NCBI GenBank assembly: GCA_018268935.1
Contig: JAFDVS010000108.1
Coordinates: 39,381-103,380 of the forward strand
Direction: 5' to 3'
From: Acidobacteriota bacterium
Lineage (GTDB): Bacteria; Acidobacteriota; Terriglobia; Bryobacterales; Bryobacteraceae
DNA: 64,000 nt
Part shown: positions 33,727 through 42,957 of the stretch, piece after piece
How positions within the stretch are numbered: the stretch's first letter is position 1
How the letters are laid out: each line of letters starts with the position of its first letter
Notes under the pieces: model-generated
What the model saw: the letters and a program-made list of their open reading frames with translations, nothing else
What the model was told of the DNA's origin: nothing
Database searches by the model: none
Position numbers and translations under genes: made by a program

Positions 33727-36700
33727 TTAGAATACGAGCTTGGCGGAGACCTGGACGTTGCGGGGGAAATTTTGCTGTTCGATGGAGAGCATGCCGAAAC
33801 GGAGGTCCGTATAAGTGGTGGGTGCGGGGCGATAGATGGGGCGATTCATGAGGTTGAAGGCTTCGCCACGGAGCTGGAAGCGCCAGCCTTCGCGGATGTT
33901 GAACTCTTTGCTGGCGGCGAGATTCACGGTGATGTTGTCCATCTGGCGGAGCCAGGCGTAGCGATCTTCGACGGCGCGGGGCATGTAGGCGGGATTGCCG
34001 CGCCAGCAGGTGCGATCGTTGTTCCACCAGCGGTTGCGGCTTTGATCGTCGACGAGGAGCGTGCCGCAGGTGTTGACGGCGTTGATTCCGGCGATGGGGT
34101 TGCCGGAGGTGTAGCGATAGACCCAGTTGACGCGCCAGCCGCCGGCGGCGCGATCGGCGAGTTTGCTGCGGAATACGAAATGACGGCCACGGCCGAAGGG
34201 CAGTGAGTAGATGCCACTGAAGGAGATGTTCTGCGGTTTGTCGTAGCTGACCAGTTCCTTCACGGGGAGTTCGTTTTCGTAATTCCAGGTGTTGAGGTAG
34301 TTGGCGGTCTGGAAGTTTTTGGAGAAGGCGTAGGAGAAGACGGCGGTGAGTCCGCCGGTGACGCTGCGATCGGAGGAGACGCGTTTGTCGACGCGCATTT
34401 GCAGGGCGTCGTAGCGATAGTGAGCCCAAGGCAGCGTGTTGTTGGTGATGTTGGCGAAGAGGGGGAACTGGCGGAAGAGTTCGCGGCGGGCAATGTTGGC
34501 GGGGCCACGGGTACGGTTCGTGGGGACGATGCCGAAGAAGGGATTGGCGACGGTGGTGTCTCCGAAGGCGGGCAGCGCCTGCGCGGCGTCATTGAACTCG
34601 GTGGGCCAGTAGTCGGTATTGATGGGCATGGCGTCTTTGTTGGTGATGCTGCCGACGTAGGAGACATCGAAGATGGCGTTGCCGAAGAGGCGGCGTTGGA
34701 AGCCGAAGGAGTATTGGAAGGTGCGCGGAATGGGGCGCTGGCGGGCATCGTAGGTGACGGCGTTGCCGATGTTGGTGAGCAGGCCGAGTTCGCGGCCGGT
34801 GGGTTGGACGATGCCATAGGGAAAGGGGTTTTCGAGGGAGTTGGGGCCGGTGAGGCCGGCGCTGGGGGTGACGTCGCCATCGCTGGAGCGCAGGTATCCG
34901 GTGGCGAGACTGTAGCCGTCGGTTTGCCCGGTTTGGGTGGCGGTGCGATGGAAGATGCCGAAGCCGGTGCGAAGCACGGTGTTCTTTTCGAATTGCCAGG
35001 CGATGCCGATGCGGGGTTGGATGTTCTGCCAGTCGGTATCGTAGATGCGGCGTGTGCCGCCGGGCTGGACGAAGGTTTTGCCGCCGTAGATTGCGGCGGG
35101 CGGATCGGGATAAGGGAAGCGCGGGTTGGTGCGATCGTAAGTGGCTTTGAGGGATTTCCAACGCGCGATGATCTGATCGCTGAGCGGATTTTTGGAAGTG
35201 TAGTCGAAGCCGTTGTTGACGCGGTCCCAGCGTTCCACCCAGGGGAATTGGACGTCGTAGCGGAGGCCGAGGTTGAGGGTGAGATTACGGCGCACCTTCC
35301 AATCGTTCTGCACGAAGAAGCCGTAGTAGGGCCAGGATCGGTAGTAGGTATCGTTCCAATCGACCTGGCCTGCGCCGGGAATGCCGAGGAGAACGTCGGC
35401 GACGCCGGAACCGTCCTGCACGTTGAGGGCAGAGCGCTGCGGATAGCGCTGTGTGCCCCAGCGGGTGAATTGGAGGTAGCCGTTGGCGAGGCCGACATCG
35501 CCGACTCCGACTGCGGCGTAGACGAGGTCGAGGCCGATTTTCCAGGTTTTCGTACCGGAGATATAGGTGAGGGTGGGAGCGAGGTTGTACTGGTTGTCGG
35601 CGCGCCAGGTGAAGAGGTTGGCGCCGTTGCCGAACAAGTTGGAGAACTGGTCGATGGCGAAGCGCGGCGGGTAATTGGCGGTGCTGGTGGGAGCGTGGAT
35701 CATGCCGGTCATGCCGAGGGTTTCGGTGGTGACGCCGGAGTCCGTATCGACGCTGGGGAAGCGTTGCCAGAAGCGGCCGTAAGAGGCGCGGAGATCGAAG
35801 ATCGTGTGGACGGAAAGGATGCGCGTCCAGTTGGCGATGCCGTTGACGTTTTTGCGCGTGGAGCCGATGTTGCCGCTGGCGGCGGGGCCGGGGATGCCGG
35901 TCTGGTTGCGATACTCTTTGCCGATTTGGAGGGTGAACAATGTGAAGATGCGGTTCTTGTCGTTGAGGTACTTGTCGTAGCGTCCCATCTCCTGTTCGTA
36001 GCGGTATTTTCCTGTGCTGGCGGCGTTGACGAAGTTGTCGGCGATGGTGCCGAGGTTGGGGTTGGGGTAGTAGGAAAGGATGTTGCGGCCGATGGGGCTG
36101 ATGCGGCTTTGCGGGAGCACGTTGCCGGGGAAGGGATTGCGAATGGTGGGACTGGAGCACGTGCCGGCGACATCGACGGTGTTCACGCAGGGGTGGGCGG
36201 TGAGCGGATCGTAGATGTTCATGTTGTATTTGGTGAAGTTCTCACCGGTGCGGAGGTCGAGGGGCGGGGTGTCGGCGACGGCGGGGAAGGGGACGCGTTC
36301 GCGGAAGCCTTCGAAGCTGGCGAAGAAGAAGTCGGTATTCTGGCGGATGGCGCCGCCGAGAGTACCGCCGAACTGGTTGGTGATGCGCTTGCCGCGTGGT
36401 GAGCCGACGGCGTTGAGTTGGGTGTGATTGGCGTCGAGGAGGCGGTTGCGCATGAAGTTGAAGAGGGTGCCGTGGAGGCGGTTGGAGCCGGCTTTCAGTG
36501 TAGTGTTGACGCTGCCGCCGCCGGTGCGTCCGATGCCTGCGTCGTAGGTGTTGGTCATCACCTTGAATTCCTGGATGGCGTCGACGTTGGGTGCGACCTG
36601 GAAGGAGCCGGTGAGGCTGATGGGAGCGCCGTTGAGGGTGAAGCTGTTGGTGCCGACTTTGCCGCCGCTCATGGCGAAGTTGCCGTTGACGTCCCAGCCG

Positions 36701-37224
36701 CGCGTGCCGGAGTATCCGGTGGCGCCGAATTCTTCCTGCGTGAAGAGGACGCCGGGGGAGAGATCCATGAGCATGTAGACCTGACGGCCGTTGAGTGCGA
36801 ATTCAGAGGTCATGAGGGAATCGAAGTTGAGGCCGCCCGAGGCGTCGCCGGTTTTGAGGAGCTCGACGGATTCGGCGGTGACGGTGATTTGTTGGGAGAT
36901 ATCACCGATTTGGAGGCGGAAGGGAAGATCGAGTTTGTCGGCGGTGAGGAGTTCGACATTCGCGCGGCGCATGGTGCGGAAGCCGGGGGCTGTGACTTCG
37001 ATGTCGTAGATGCTGGGCATGAGGAAGGGGAGCGAGTAGAAGCCGTCGGCATTGGTCTCGCGTTCGATGGAGGTGTTGGTGTTGCGCTGGATGGCGCGGA
37101 CTTTGGCGCCGGGGATGGCGGCGCCGGTTTCATCGGTGACTTGGCCGGAGATGGTGCCGCGGAAATCCTGGGCCGCGGCGGAGGCAGCCCAAATGAACAG
37201 TATTAATGTGCGAAAAGAGGGCAC
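33727..37224 (-). CDS. TonB-dependent-receptor-like outer membrane protein, Oar type (second)
   Basis: 1165 residues from GTG 37224. GTG is preferred to TTG 37230 because GGAAAGGG lies seven bases before it but too close to the TTG. A signal peptide (RTLILFIWAASAAAQ) is followed by a carboxypeptidase-regulatory domain (ISGQVTDETGAAIPGAKVRAI ... GFYSLPFLMPSIYDIEV), a plug (GGKVGTNSFTLNGAPIS; GGGSVNTTLKAGSNRLHGTLFNF) and a barrel that ends with VSAKLVF. It is only distantly similar to the receptor at 10618. Outer membrane, ligand unknown. It runs toward the Cpx-like unit and has its own promoter in 37225-37560. Confidence 0.92.
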   Translation of the reverse strand: MPSFRTLILFIWAASAAAQDFRGTISGQVTDETGAAIPGAKVRAIQRNTNTSIERETNADGFYSLPFLMPSIYDIEVTAPGFRTMRRANVELLTADKLDLPFRLQIGDISQQITVTAESVELLKTGDASGGLNFDSLMTSEFALNGRQVYMLMDLSPGVLFTQEEFGATGYSGTRGWDVNGNFAMSGGKVGTNSFTLNGAPISLTGSFQVAPNVDAIQEFKVMTNTYDAGIGRTGGGSVNTTLKAGSNRLHGTLFNFMRNRLLDANHTQLNAVGSPRGKRITNQFGGTLGGAIRQNTDFFFASFEGFRERVPFPAVADTPPLDLRTGENFTKYNMNIYDPLTAHPCVNTVDVAGTCSSPTIRNPFPGNVLPQSRISPIGRNILSYYPNPNLGTIADNFVNAASTGKYRYEQEMGRYDKYLNDKNRIFTLFTLQIGKEYRNQTGIPGPAASGNIGSTRKNVNGIANWTRILSVHTIFDLRASYGRFWQRFPSVDTDSGVTTETLGMTGMIHAPTSTANYPPRFAIDQFSNLFGNGANLFTWRADNQYNLAPTLTYISGTKTWKIGLDLVYAAVGVGDVGLANGYLQFTRWGTQRYPQRSALNVQDGSGVADVLLGIPGAGQVDWNDTYYRSWPYYGFFVQNDWKVRRNLTLNLGLRYDVQFPWVERWDRVNNGFDYTSKNPLSDQIIARWKSLKATYDRTNPRFPYPDPPAAIYGGKTFVQPGGTRRIYDTDWQNIQPRIGIAWQFEKNTVLRTGFGIFHRTATQTGQTDGYSLATGYLRSSDGDVTPSAGLTGPNSLENPFPYGIVQPTGRELGLLTNIGNAVTYDARQRPIPRTFQYSFGFQRRLFGNAIFDVSYVGSITNKDAMPINTDYWPTEFNDAAQALPAFGDTTVANPFFGIVPTNRTRGPANIARRELFRQFPLFANITNNTLPWAHYRYDALQMRVDKRVSSDRSVTGGLTAVFSYAFSKNFQTANYLNTWNYENELPVKELVSYDKPQNISFSGIYSLPFGRGRHFVFRSKLADRAAGGWRVNWVYRYTSGNPIAGINAVNTCGTLLVDDQSRNRWWNNDRTCWRGNPAYMPRAVEDRYAWLRQMDNITVNLAASKEFNIREGWRFQLRGEAFNLMNRPIYRPAPTTYTDLRFGMLSIEQQNFPRNVQVSAKLVF

Positions 37225-37560
37225 TTTCAATCCCTTTCCAAACAGATTCCTACGATGATAGCGCGAGGCGCGGGCGGTGGCGGCGTTGAATCATCAACAT
37301 TGTGGAGGGTGCGCCTTTGGCGGGACCACGGGAAGTGGGGAAGGCGGTGGAGTACGAGACGTGACCCCTCGAAGCACACAACATACGAGATGATCATTTC
37401 CTAACGACCGCCAATCGCGCTTGAGGCGAGCGCGAACAGACTGATTTCTTCATCGATCCGGAAGGGGAGCATTGGTCAGATGGCCAGCCGATTGCTCACT
37501 TTCCGGTGGTGAGCTTCGTGCGTGTGCGCTGGTGAAGAAGTACGTTCGAAGGAGAAAATC
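37225..37560. other. Control region between the receptor and stress protein genes
   Basis: 336 bases with no supported gene. At 37490-37508 the sequence GATTGCT-N4-TTTCCGGTG matches 30280-30298, ahead of the paralogous gene at 30361, with further similarity on its left (TGGCYRGCYGATTGCT). This is the best candidate for a shared regulatory site. The -10 and -35 elements could not be assigned with confidence. Confidence 0.5.
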
Positions 37561-38136
37561 ATGGCCGGAAAGAATACTGCAGCTTTTGGTATTTACCGTA
37601 CTCAAGCGGAGGCGGAACGAGGAGTTGATGCACTGTTGGTGAACGGATTTCGGACCGAAGATGTGTCCGTTCTGTTGCCACTGAACGCGGGGACCAAGGA
37701 TTTGGCGCTGGAGAAGGAGACGAAGGCGTCGGAAGGCGCTGCGGCGGGCGCGGGCGCAGGAGCGGCAATTGGCGGGACGCTGGGCGTGTTGATTGCCGTT
37801 GGCTCGATTGCCATTCCCGGAGCTGCTCCGTTTCTGGTGGCTGGGCCGATTATGGCGGCACTGGCGGGCGCGGGAGGCGGTGGCGTAGTTGGTGGTGTGA
37901 TTGGGGGATTGGTAGGGATGGGTATGCCGGAGTATGTAGCGAAGCGTTATGAGGGGATGGTGCGGGATGGCGGCGTGCTGGTTTCGGTGCACTGCGACGA
38001 TTCGGAGTGGGTGGGACGAGCGAAGGATGTTCTGAAGAATTCGGGGGCGAGTGATGTGGCGTCGTCGGGAGAGGCTGATGCGGATTTCGCCGTGAGCGAC
38101 AAACCGAAGGCGCGAGCGGCGCGGCGCAGCGCCTGA
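37561..38136 (+). CDS. YflT-like (general stress protein 17M-type) membrane-associated protein, copy 2
   Basis: 191 residues; AAGGAG lies before ATG 37561. Same architecture as the gene at 30361: N-terminal TFGIYRT-type domain (AAFGIYRTQAEAERGVDALLVNGFRTEDVSVLL), a Gly/Ala-rich hydrophobic centre with a denser glycine run than copy 1 (AGAGAGAAIGGTLGVLIAVG; AGAGGGGVVGGVIGGLVGMGMPE), then GMVRDGGVLVSVHCDDSEWVGRAKDVLKNSGASDVASSGEADADF. A duplicate by sequence and upstream region. A terminator shared with the convergent DUF3309 gene follows. Confidence 0.85.
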   Translation: MAGKNTAAFGIYRTQAEAERGVDALLVNGFRTEDVSVLLPLNAGTKDLALEKETKASEGAAAGAGAGAAIGGTLGVLIAVGSIAIPGAAPFLVAGPIMAALAGAGGGGVVGGVIGGLVGMGMPEYVAKRYEGMVRDGGVLVSVHCDDSEWVGRAKDVLKNSGASDVASSGEADADFAVSDKPKARAARRSA

Positions 38137-38161
38137 TTTCAATTGCAGTGATGGTTCAGAT

Positions 38162-38197
38162 GGGCCGTCCGCCGGTTGCGGCTGGACGGCCCCTTTC
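38162..38197. terminator. Bidirectional terminator
   Basis: Perfect 9-bp stem GGGCCGTCC / GGACGGCCC with a 13-base loop, followed by CCTTTCTTC. It lies between two convergent genes (stops at 38136 and 38214). Confidence 0.8.
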
Positions 38198-38213
38198 TTC
38201 GCGGGGAGCGGGA

Positions 38214-38369
38214 TTAGAAATGGAGGAACCCGAAGACCATCATCAGAAGGATGATGAGGAGGATTGCTCCGACTCCACCGCTTGGGTAGTAGCCCCATCC
38301 GCGGCTATAGGGCCACGTGGGGGCGGAGGCGAGCAACAAAACCACCAGGACGATCAGTAGCAGCAGCAT
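38214..38369 (-). CDS. DUF3309-family small membrane protein
   Basis: 51 residues; GGAG stands seven bases before ATG 38369. I translated it by hand from the minus strand: a hydrophobic N-terminus (MLLLLIVLVVLLLASAP), the conserved centre TWPYSRGWGYYPSGGVG, and a second hydrophobic segment ending FGFLHF. The TWPYS(R)GWGYxPSGG core identifies the DUF3309 family. These are short double-spanning membrane proteins of unknown role, often beside stress genes, as here. It is convergent with the YflT-like gene. Confidence 0.85.
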   Translation of the reverse strand: MLLLLIVLVVLLLASAPTWPYSRGWGYYPSGGVGAILLIILLMMVFGFLHF

Positions 38370-38537
38370 GGTAATTCTCCTTCTCTTTCGAATAAAGGCA
38401 ATCGTGGAGCCAATTGCGCGGATGGGCGGAAGAGGTTGAAAATGCAGGGTGCGGGAGAGCGCTAAAGGATACCTGATCTGTTGGGGTGGGAAAGTATCCG
38501 GTATTTTTTGCCTTGTTGCGTAAAATTCTTATGATTT

Positions 38538-38605
38538 GGGGGCGTTGGCAATTAGGAGTTGCCATCGAGGTCCGCATAATCGACAAGCGGGGATAGATGC
38601 GCGGC
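38538..38605 (-). pseudogene. Remnant of the dipeptide epimerase 3' region
   Basis: 38558-38605 is identical over 48 bases to 40236-40283, which encodes residues 317-332 of the epimerase (AAHLSPLVDYADLDGN). To the left the similarity continues with a one-base deletion and substitutions to about 38538, then fades. To the right it stops abruptly at 38606. The piece is out of frame with any gene. Together with the Fic gene between the copies, it looks like a displaced fragment left by an insertion. Confidence 0.85.
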
Positions 38606-38652
38606 AATGAGGCCGCAGCTCGATTGTCATGCGGCGCAGTACAAACAGGCCG

Positions 38653-40128
38653 TTACAAACGGTCACCGAACTCTTTTATCGCCACCGCCAAAGCGGCATC
38701 CAGCCACCTCTCAAAGGTTGTTGACACACTCTCTAGTGTGGTCTGGTGGGTGAATACGAATGGCTCAACAGAGCACAGTGCGAATCTCTCCGACATTGAT
38801 TCCTGATCTTCAGGGTCTCCATAGGATTCGATTTTTGAGAAGGCGGTGGCCTCCATGATGCCTGTCAAATCCCTCCCAATGTGGTGGAATGAAACAACGA
38901 AGGTGAGACGCTCCGCTTCCACCTTCACCGTCCCTTTCACGAAATAGTGATTCTCGGCGAAGTTGGCGAACTTCCCTGACTCCTTTGCTGTCTGTATCAC
39001 TTCGAATTTGTACCAGTGCCCAGTCTTGGAATCGGAGCCTCCCTCTTTCGTGTTGATCTGGGTTTTACCAACCTCTTGGAGTGTTAGCTGCATGGCTCGA
39101 AGCGCATCCTCTATGAGAACGCGGGCTTTTGACCTGAAACTTATGGCTACTTTATTCACCTGCCGCAAGTCGGCGAGCTTCCGTAACCGGCGATGGGCAA
39201 ATTTTTCAGCCAAACTGCCGATGACCGCGGACGTAAGCGTTTTTTGATGGGAGATCTCCGCCTGTGCGTCGACACTGAGCGCCTGGAGTATGGCATTCCT
39301 TTCCAGGCGAGCAAAAATTTCAACAAGCTGGGACAGGTTTCCTCCGTCCGCATCTTCGAGACTCTGAATATATTCCACTCGAAGGTCCCGATCGACAACG
39401 AGCGGCAAGAGGTCGGCCCGGAGCAACAAGAGAGTTGTTAATGCACGAGCCACACGTCCATTCCCATCTTGATAGGGGTGAATTTGGGTGAATCTGTGAT
39501 GAAACCAAGCGGCAACAATGATTGGGTCGACCTCAGCGTATTGCGGGAGCCAAGCGAGCAGGTTCTCCACCTCAGACTCCACTTGAAGTGGTGGGCTGTA
39601 ATGATGAATCGTGCCATCCGGCCGCTTTGGGTTGTTTGGCTGCTCTTTGAACTTCCCCTTGAGCAGAGGAATGTCGCGTCGAATTCCAAGCGGGTCTATT
39701 GCCGAGGTAAAGTCCTGGTGACGGGTGAGAATTGCGTGCAGCTCATGCATGACCCCTTTTGTCAAAGGCCTTTGGCGCGCGACACAATCCATTACAAGCT
39801 GAACGGCGGCCTCCTGATCTCTAAGGATGTCGATCAGTTGAGCAGGTTCGAGGTTGGTGCTCTCGTGAGATATGAGATCTTCTTTGAAACCGTGTGCAAC
39901 CAGTGCTTCCGTGGTTCCGCGATCCAAGTCGTAGAGCCGCTCCAGTATTCCCGTCTCGATGCTGAGCCTGCGCGTCAACCTGCGAGTGAATTCCTCCAAC
40001 TGTGCCACGCCAGATTCTTTCAACCTTGTCTTCGCACTTCTCCAGTTATCGTAGAGCGGCTGTATTCCGGAGATGTCGATAGTCCGCTCAACAGGCAACA
40101 GTGGTGAGATAGGCTTCCAGTCGCTCAT
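38653..40128 (-). CDS. Fic-family AMP-transferase (horizontally acquired)
   Basis: 491 residues from ATG 40128 (AGGAAA just before). The catalytic Fic motif is intact: H217-P-Y-Q-D-G-N-G-R225. N-terminal helices (ETGILERLYDLDRGTTEALV) precede it. A C-terminal wing with helical segments follows (KLADLRQVNKVAISFRSKARVL), which may bind DNA or target. Fic enzymes transfer AMP to Ser, Thr or Tyr of proteins. I see no clear S/TxxxE(G/N) inhibitory motif. A 60-base sample is about 50% GC while a neighbouring sample of the same size is about 65%. It starts only 11 bases after the epimerase stop. The flanking repeats mark recent arrival. Confidence 0.9.
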   Translation of the reverse strand: MSDWKPISPLLPVERTIDISGIQPLYDNWRSAKTRLKESGVAQLEEFTRRLTRRLSIETGILERLYDLDRGTTEALVAHGFKEDLISHESTNLEPAQLIDILRDQEAAVQLVMDCVARQRPLTKGVMHELHAILTRHQDFTSAIDPLGIRRDIPLLKGKFKEQPNNPKRPDGTIHHYSPPLQVESEVENLLAWLPQYAEVDPIIVAAWFHHRFTQIHPYQDGNGRVARALTTLLLLRADLLPLVVDRDLRVEYIQSLEDADGGNLSQLVEIFARLERNAILQALSVDAQAEISHQKTLTSAVIGSLAEKFAHRRLRKLADLRQVNKVAISFRSKARVLIEDALRAMQLTLQEVGKTQINTKEGGSDSKTGHWYKFEVIQTAKESGKFANFAENHYFVKGTVKVEAERLTFVVSFHHIGRDLTGIMEATAFSKIESYGDPEDQESMSERFALCSVEPFVFTHQTTLESVSTTFERWLDAALAVAIKEFGDRL

Positions 40129-40139
40129 TTTCCTAACTC

Positions 40140-41231
40140 TTACACTGGCCTTAGGCCCAGGCCGGGGGAACTGGGGAGGATGAGTTTGCCTTTTTCGACG
40201 GTGACGCCGCGATAGGGGTCATTGGCGATGAGGAGGTTGCCATCGAGGTCCGCATAATCGACAAGCGGGGATAGATGCGCGGCGGCGGTGATGGTGGCGG
40301 AGGAGGAGATCATGCAGCCGAGCATGATTTTGAGGCCGAGGGAACGGGCGGTGTGGATCATTTTGTAGGCTTCCATGATGCCGCCGCATTTGTCGAGTTT
40401 GATGTTGATGCCGTCGAAGGCGTTCGCCACTTTGACGACGTCGGAGGCGCGGAGACAGGCTTCGTCGCCGAAGATGGGGATGTTGACCTTGCCGCGCATC
40501 CAGCGGGCTTCGTCGAGCATGGAGGCGGGGAGTGGTTGCTCGATGAGTTCGACGCCCTGGGTCTCGAGCCACTTGATTTTGCGAACGGCTTCTTCCTTCG
40601 ATTTCCAGCCTTCGTTGGCGTCGACGCGGAGAGGCTTCTTGGTGACGCTGCGCACGGCATCGATGGTGGCTTCGTCGGTGTCGAGGCCGACTTTGATTTT
40701 GAGAACGGGGAAGGCTTCGGCTTCGCGTGTTTTCTGACGGGTAACTTCGGGGTTGTCGATGCCGATGGAGAAGGTGGTGACCGGCGCGTCCTTGGCGTCG
40801 AGGCCGAAGTAGCGGTAGAGCGGGACACCCATTTTCTGAGTGACCCAATCCATGAGCGCGATGTCGAGGGCGGCTTTGGCGGCCCATTCTTCGGGGATGC
40901 GGCGGAAGACTTCGTTGAGGACGTTGCGGAAGGCGCGTGGATCGGCCTGTTCGAGATAAGGGCGGATGGAATCGACGGCTTTGCGAGCGGATTCGGCGCT
41001 TTCGTGATAGCGGACGATGGGCGCACCTTCGCCAGTGCCGGTGATGCCGTCGCGGCGGAAGCGCACGTGGAGCGTGTCACGGTAGTCGCTGGAGGACATC
41101 ACGGTGGTCCAGGTGTGGCGGAGCTTGAGGCGGAAGATTTCCGTTTCGAGCGTTGCCGGGGCTGCGGCGGCGGGTTTTGCGGCGAGCATCGCAGCGGGAA
41201 GAGCGCCGATCCAATCGCGTCTGGTGATCAC
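40140..41231 (-). CDS. Dipeptide epimerase (enolase superfamily), Tat-exported
   Basis: 363 residues. Tat-like signal MITRRDWIGALPAAMLAA. The enolase-superfamily barrel shows the KxK motif (LKIKVG), metal ligands in RVDANEGW, LIEQPLP and FGDEA, and the second lysine in INIKLDKCGG, then ADLDGN near the end. This set is typical of L-Ala-D/L-Glu epimerase-type dipeptide epimerases, which isomerise peptides from murein or proteins. The region encoding residues 317-332 is repeated at 38558-38605. If an insertion replaced the 3' end, the last 47 residues came with the new DNA. The stop is followed by Fic. Confidence 0.9.
   Translation of the reverse strand: MITRRDWIGALPAAMLAAKPAAAAPATLETEIFRLKLRHTWTTVMSSSDYRDTLHVRFRRDGITGTGEGAPIVRYHESAESARKAVDSIRPYLEQADPRAFRNVLNEVFRRIPEEWAAKAALDIALMDWVTQKMGVPLYRYFGLDAKDAPVTTFSIGIDNPEVTRQKTREAEAFPVLKIKVGLDTDEATIDAVRSVTKKPLRVDANEGWKSKEEAVRKIKWLETQGVELIEQPLPASMLDEARWMRGKVNIPIFGDEACLRASDVVKVANAFDGINIKLDKCGGIMEAYKMIHTARSLGLKIMLGCMISSSATITAAAHLSPLVDYADLDGNLLIANDPYRGVTVEKGKLILPSSPGLGLRPV
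40236..40283. repeat. 48-bp exact repeat inside the epimerase gene (copy B)
   Basis: Identical to 38558-38605. It corresponds exactly to 16 codons (residues 317-332). The interval between copies is 1678 bases and contains the Fic gene and the epimerase 3' end. Confidence 0.95.
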
Positions 41232-41234
41232 GTT

Positions 41235-41747
<513 letters not shown>

Positions 41748-41754
41748 GCAGGTG

Positions 41755-42036
41755 TTATCTCTCAATTTGGAAGGAATGATAGCGTTCGACCGGGGCATCG
41801 GAGGCGTCGACGCCGCGCACATCGCAGAAGGAGGGACCCTTCCAGAGGCGGCCCTCGAGTTCGGAGAGTTTTTCTCCGGCGGCGATGGCGTAGACTTCCA
41901 CGCGGCCGTCATCGAGGTTGCGGGTATAGCCGCGGATGCCGAGTTCGGTGGCGTGGCGCTGAACGAAGTAGCGGTATCCGACGCCTTGCACGCGGCCCCG
42001 GACAAAGTAGCGTTTCGCTTGGGATTTTTGCGCCAC
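41755..42036 (-). CDS. acyP: Acylphosphatase
   Basis: 93 residues, GTG start at 42036. The signature GRVQGVGYRYFVQRHATELGIRGYTRNLDDGRVEVYA carries the catalytic Arg and Asn of acylphosphatases, which hydrolyse carboxyl-phosphate bonds in acetyl or acyl phosphates. Its start lies only 24 bases from the divergent ATG 42061, so a leaderless transcript is plausible. It is probably in one operon with apt. Confidence 0.95.
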   Translation of the reverse strand: MAQKSQAKRYFVRGRVQGVGYRYFVQRHATELGIRGYTRNLDDGRVEVYAIAAGEKLSELEGRLWKGPSFCDVRGVDASDAPVERYHSFQIER

Positions 42037-42060
42037 AGGCGCATGCTAGCATAACTGTGA

Positions 42061-42957
42061 ATGGATCGCCGTAATTTTCTCCAACTGGCTGGGGCGATAG
42101 GCGCCCCGATGGCCGCGGTTCCGGGCGCGATGGGACAAGGAGGCGGAGGCGGGCGTTTTCGGATTTCGCTGGCGCAGTGGTCGCTGCATAAAGCAATCCA
42201 GAGCCGGATGGTGGCGAATCTGCAGTTTCCGCGGATTGCGCGGGAGCAGTTCGGCATTGAAGGGCTGGAGTTTGTGAACACATTGATGGAGCCGCCCATT
42301 GCTTCGAATATTCAGGCGTTGAAGAAGAACATGGCCGCGACCGGAACGAAGGGTGTTCTGATCATGGTGGACGGGGAAGGCTACATGGGGGCGGTGGACA
42401 AGGCGGAGCGTTTGAAGGCCGCGGAGAACCATTTCAAGTGGGTGGACACGGCGGCGGAATTGGGGTGCCACGCGATCCGGACCAATATGTATCCGGGGCA
42501 GAAGCAGCCGTCGAGTGAAGCGGAGATCGCCACGTTTCTGGATCATTGCGCGGAGAGTTTTGCAAAGCTGTGCGAGTACGCCAAGGGGCGGAATATCAAC
42601 GTCATTATTGAAAACCATGGTGGGGTGAGTTCGAATCCGGATGTGGTGGTGCGGCTGATGAAGAAGCTGCCGCTTCCGAATTTCGGCACGCTGCCGGATT
42701 TCGGGAATTTTCCGAAGGAAGTGGACCGGTACGACGCGGTGAAGAAGATGATGGCGTACGCGAAGGGCGTGAGCTTCAAGTGCATGGATTTTGACGGGTC
42801 GGGCAAAGAGACGACGATGGATTGCGACCGGCTGATGGGGATTGTGGGGGAATCGGCGTATCGCGGGTATGTGGGGATTGAATATGAGGGCTCGCGGCTG
42901 ACGGAATTTGAAGGGATTCAGGCGGCGCGGCGGTTTTTGACCAAATACGCATCATGA
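42061..42957 (+). CDS. Sugar-phosphate isomerase/epimerase-like TIM-barrel protein, Tat-exported
   Basis: 298 residues. A Tat signal (MDRRNFLQLAGAIGAPMAAVPG) precedes the AP-endonuclease-2/xylose-isomerase-type barrel: FRISLAQWSLHKAI, GIEGLEFVN, INVIIENHGG (metal Glu), NFGTLPDFGNF, and the terminal YVGIEYEG. Such proteins isomerise or epimerise sugars or inositol derivatives. The substrate cannot be named. Divergent from acylphosphatase; the next gene overlaps by ATGA. Confidence 0.85.
   Translation: MDRRNFLQLAGAIGAPMAAVPGAMGQGGGGGRFRISLAQWSLHKAIQSRMVANLQFPRIAREQFGIEGLEFVNTLMEPPIASNIQALKKNMAATGTKGVLIMVDGEGYMGAVDKAERLKAAENHFKWVDTAAELGCHAIRTNMYPGQKQPSSEAEIATFLDHCAESFAKLCEYAKGRNINVIIENHGGVSSNPDVVVRLMKKLPLPNFGTLPDFGNFPKEVDRYDAVKKMMAYAKGVSFKCMDFDGSGKETTMDCDRLMGIVGESAYRGYVGIEYEGSRLTEFEGIQAARRFLTKYAS

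Noticed and set aside
34399..36402. Plus-strand frame of 667 codons opposite the second receptor
   Set aside because: No known motif and composition as in other shadow frames; the receptor reads without interruption on the other strand.
38606..40235. Insertion sequence or integron cassette carrying Fic
   Set aside because: There is no transposase or integrase, no terminal inverted repeats at 38606 or 40235 and no attC-like fold seen. The repeat is a piece of the epimerase gene, so I describe it as a gene-end replacement.
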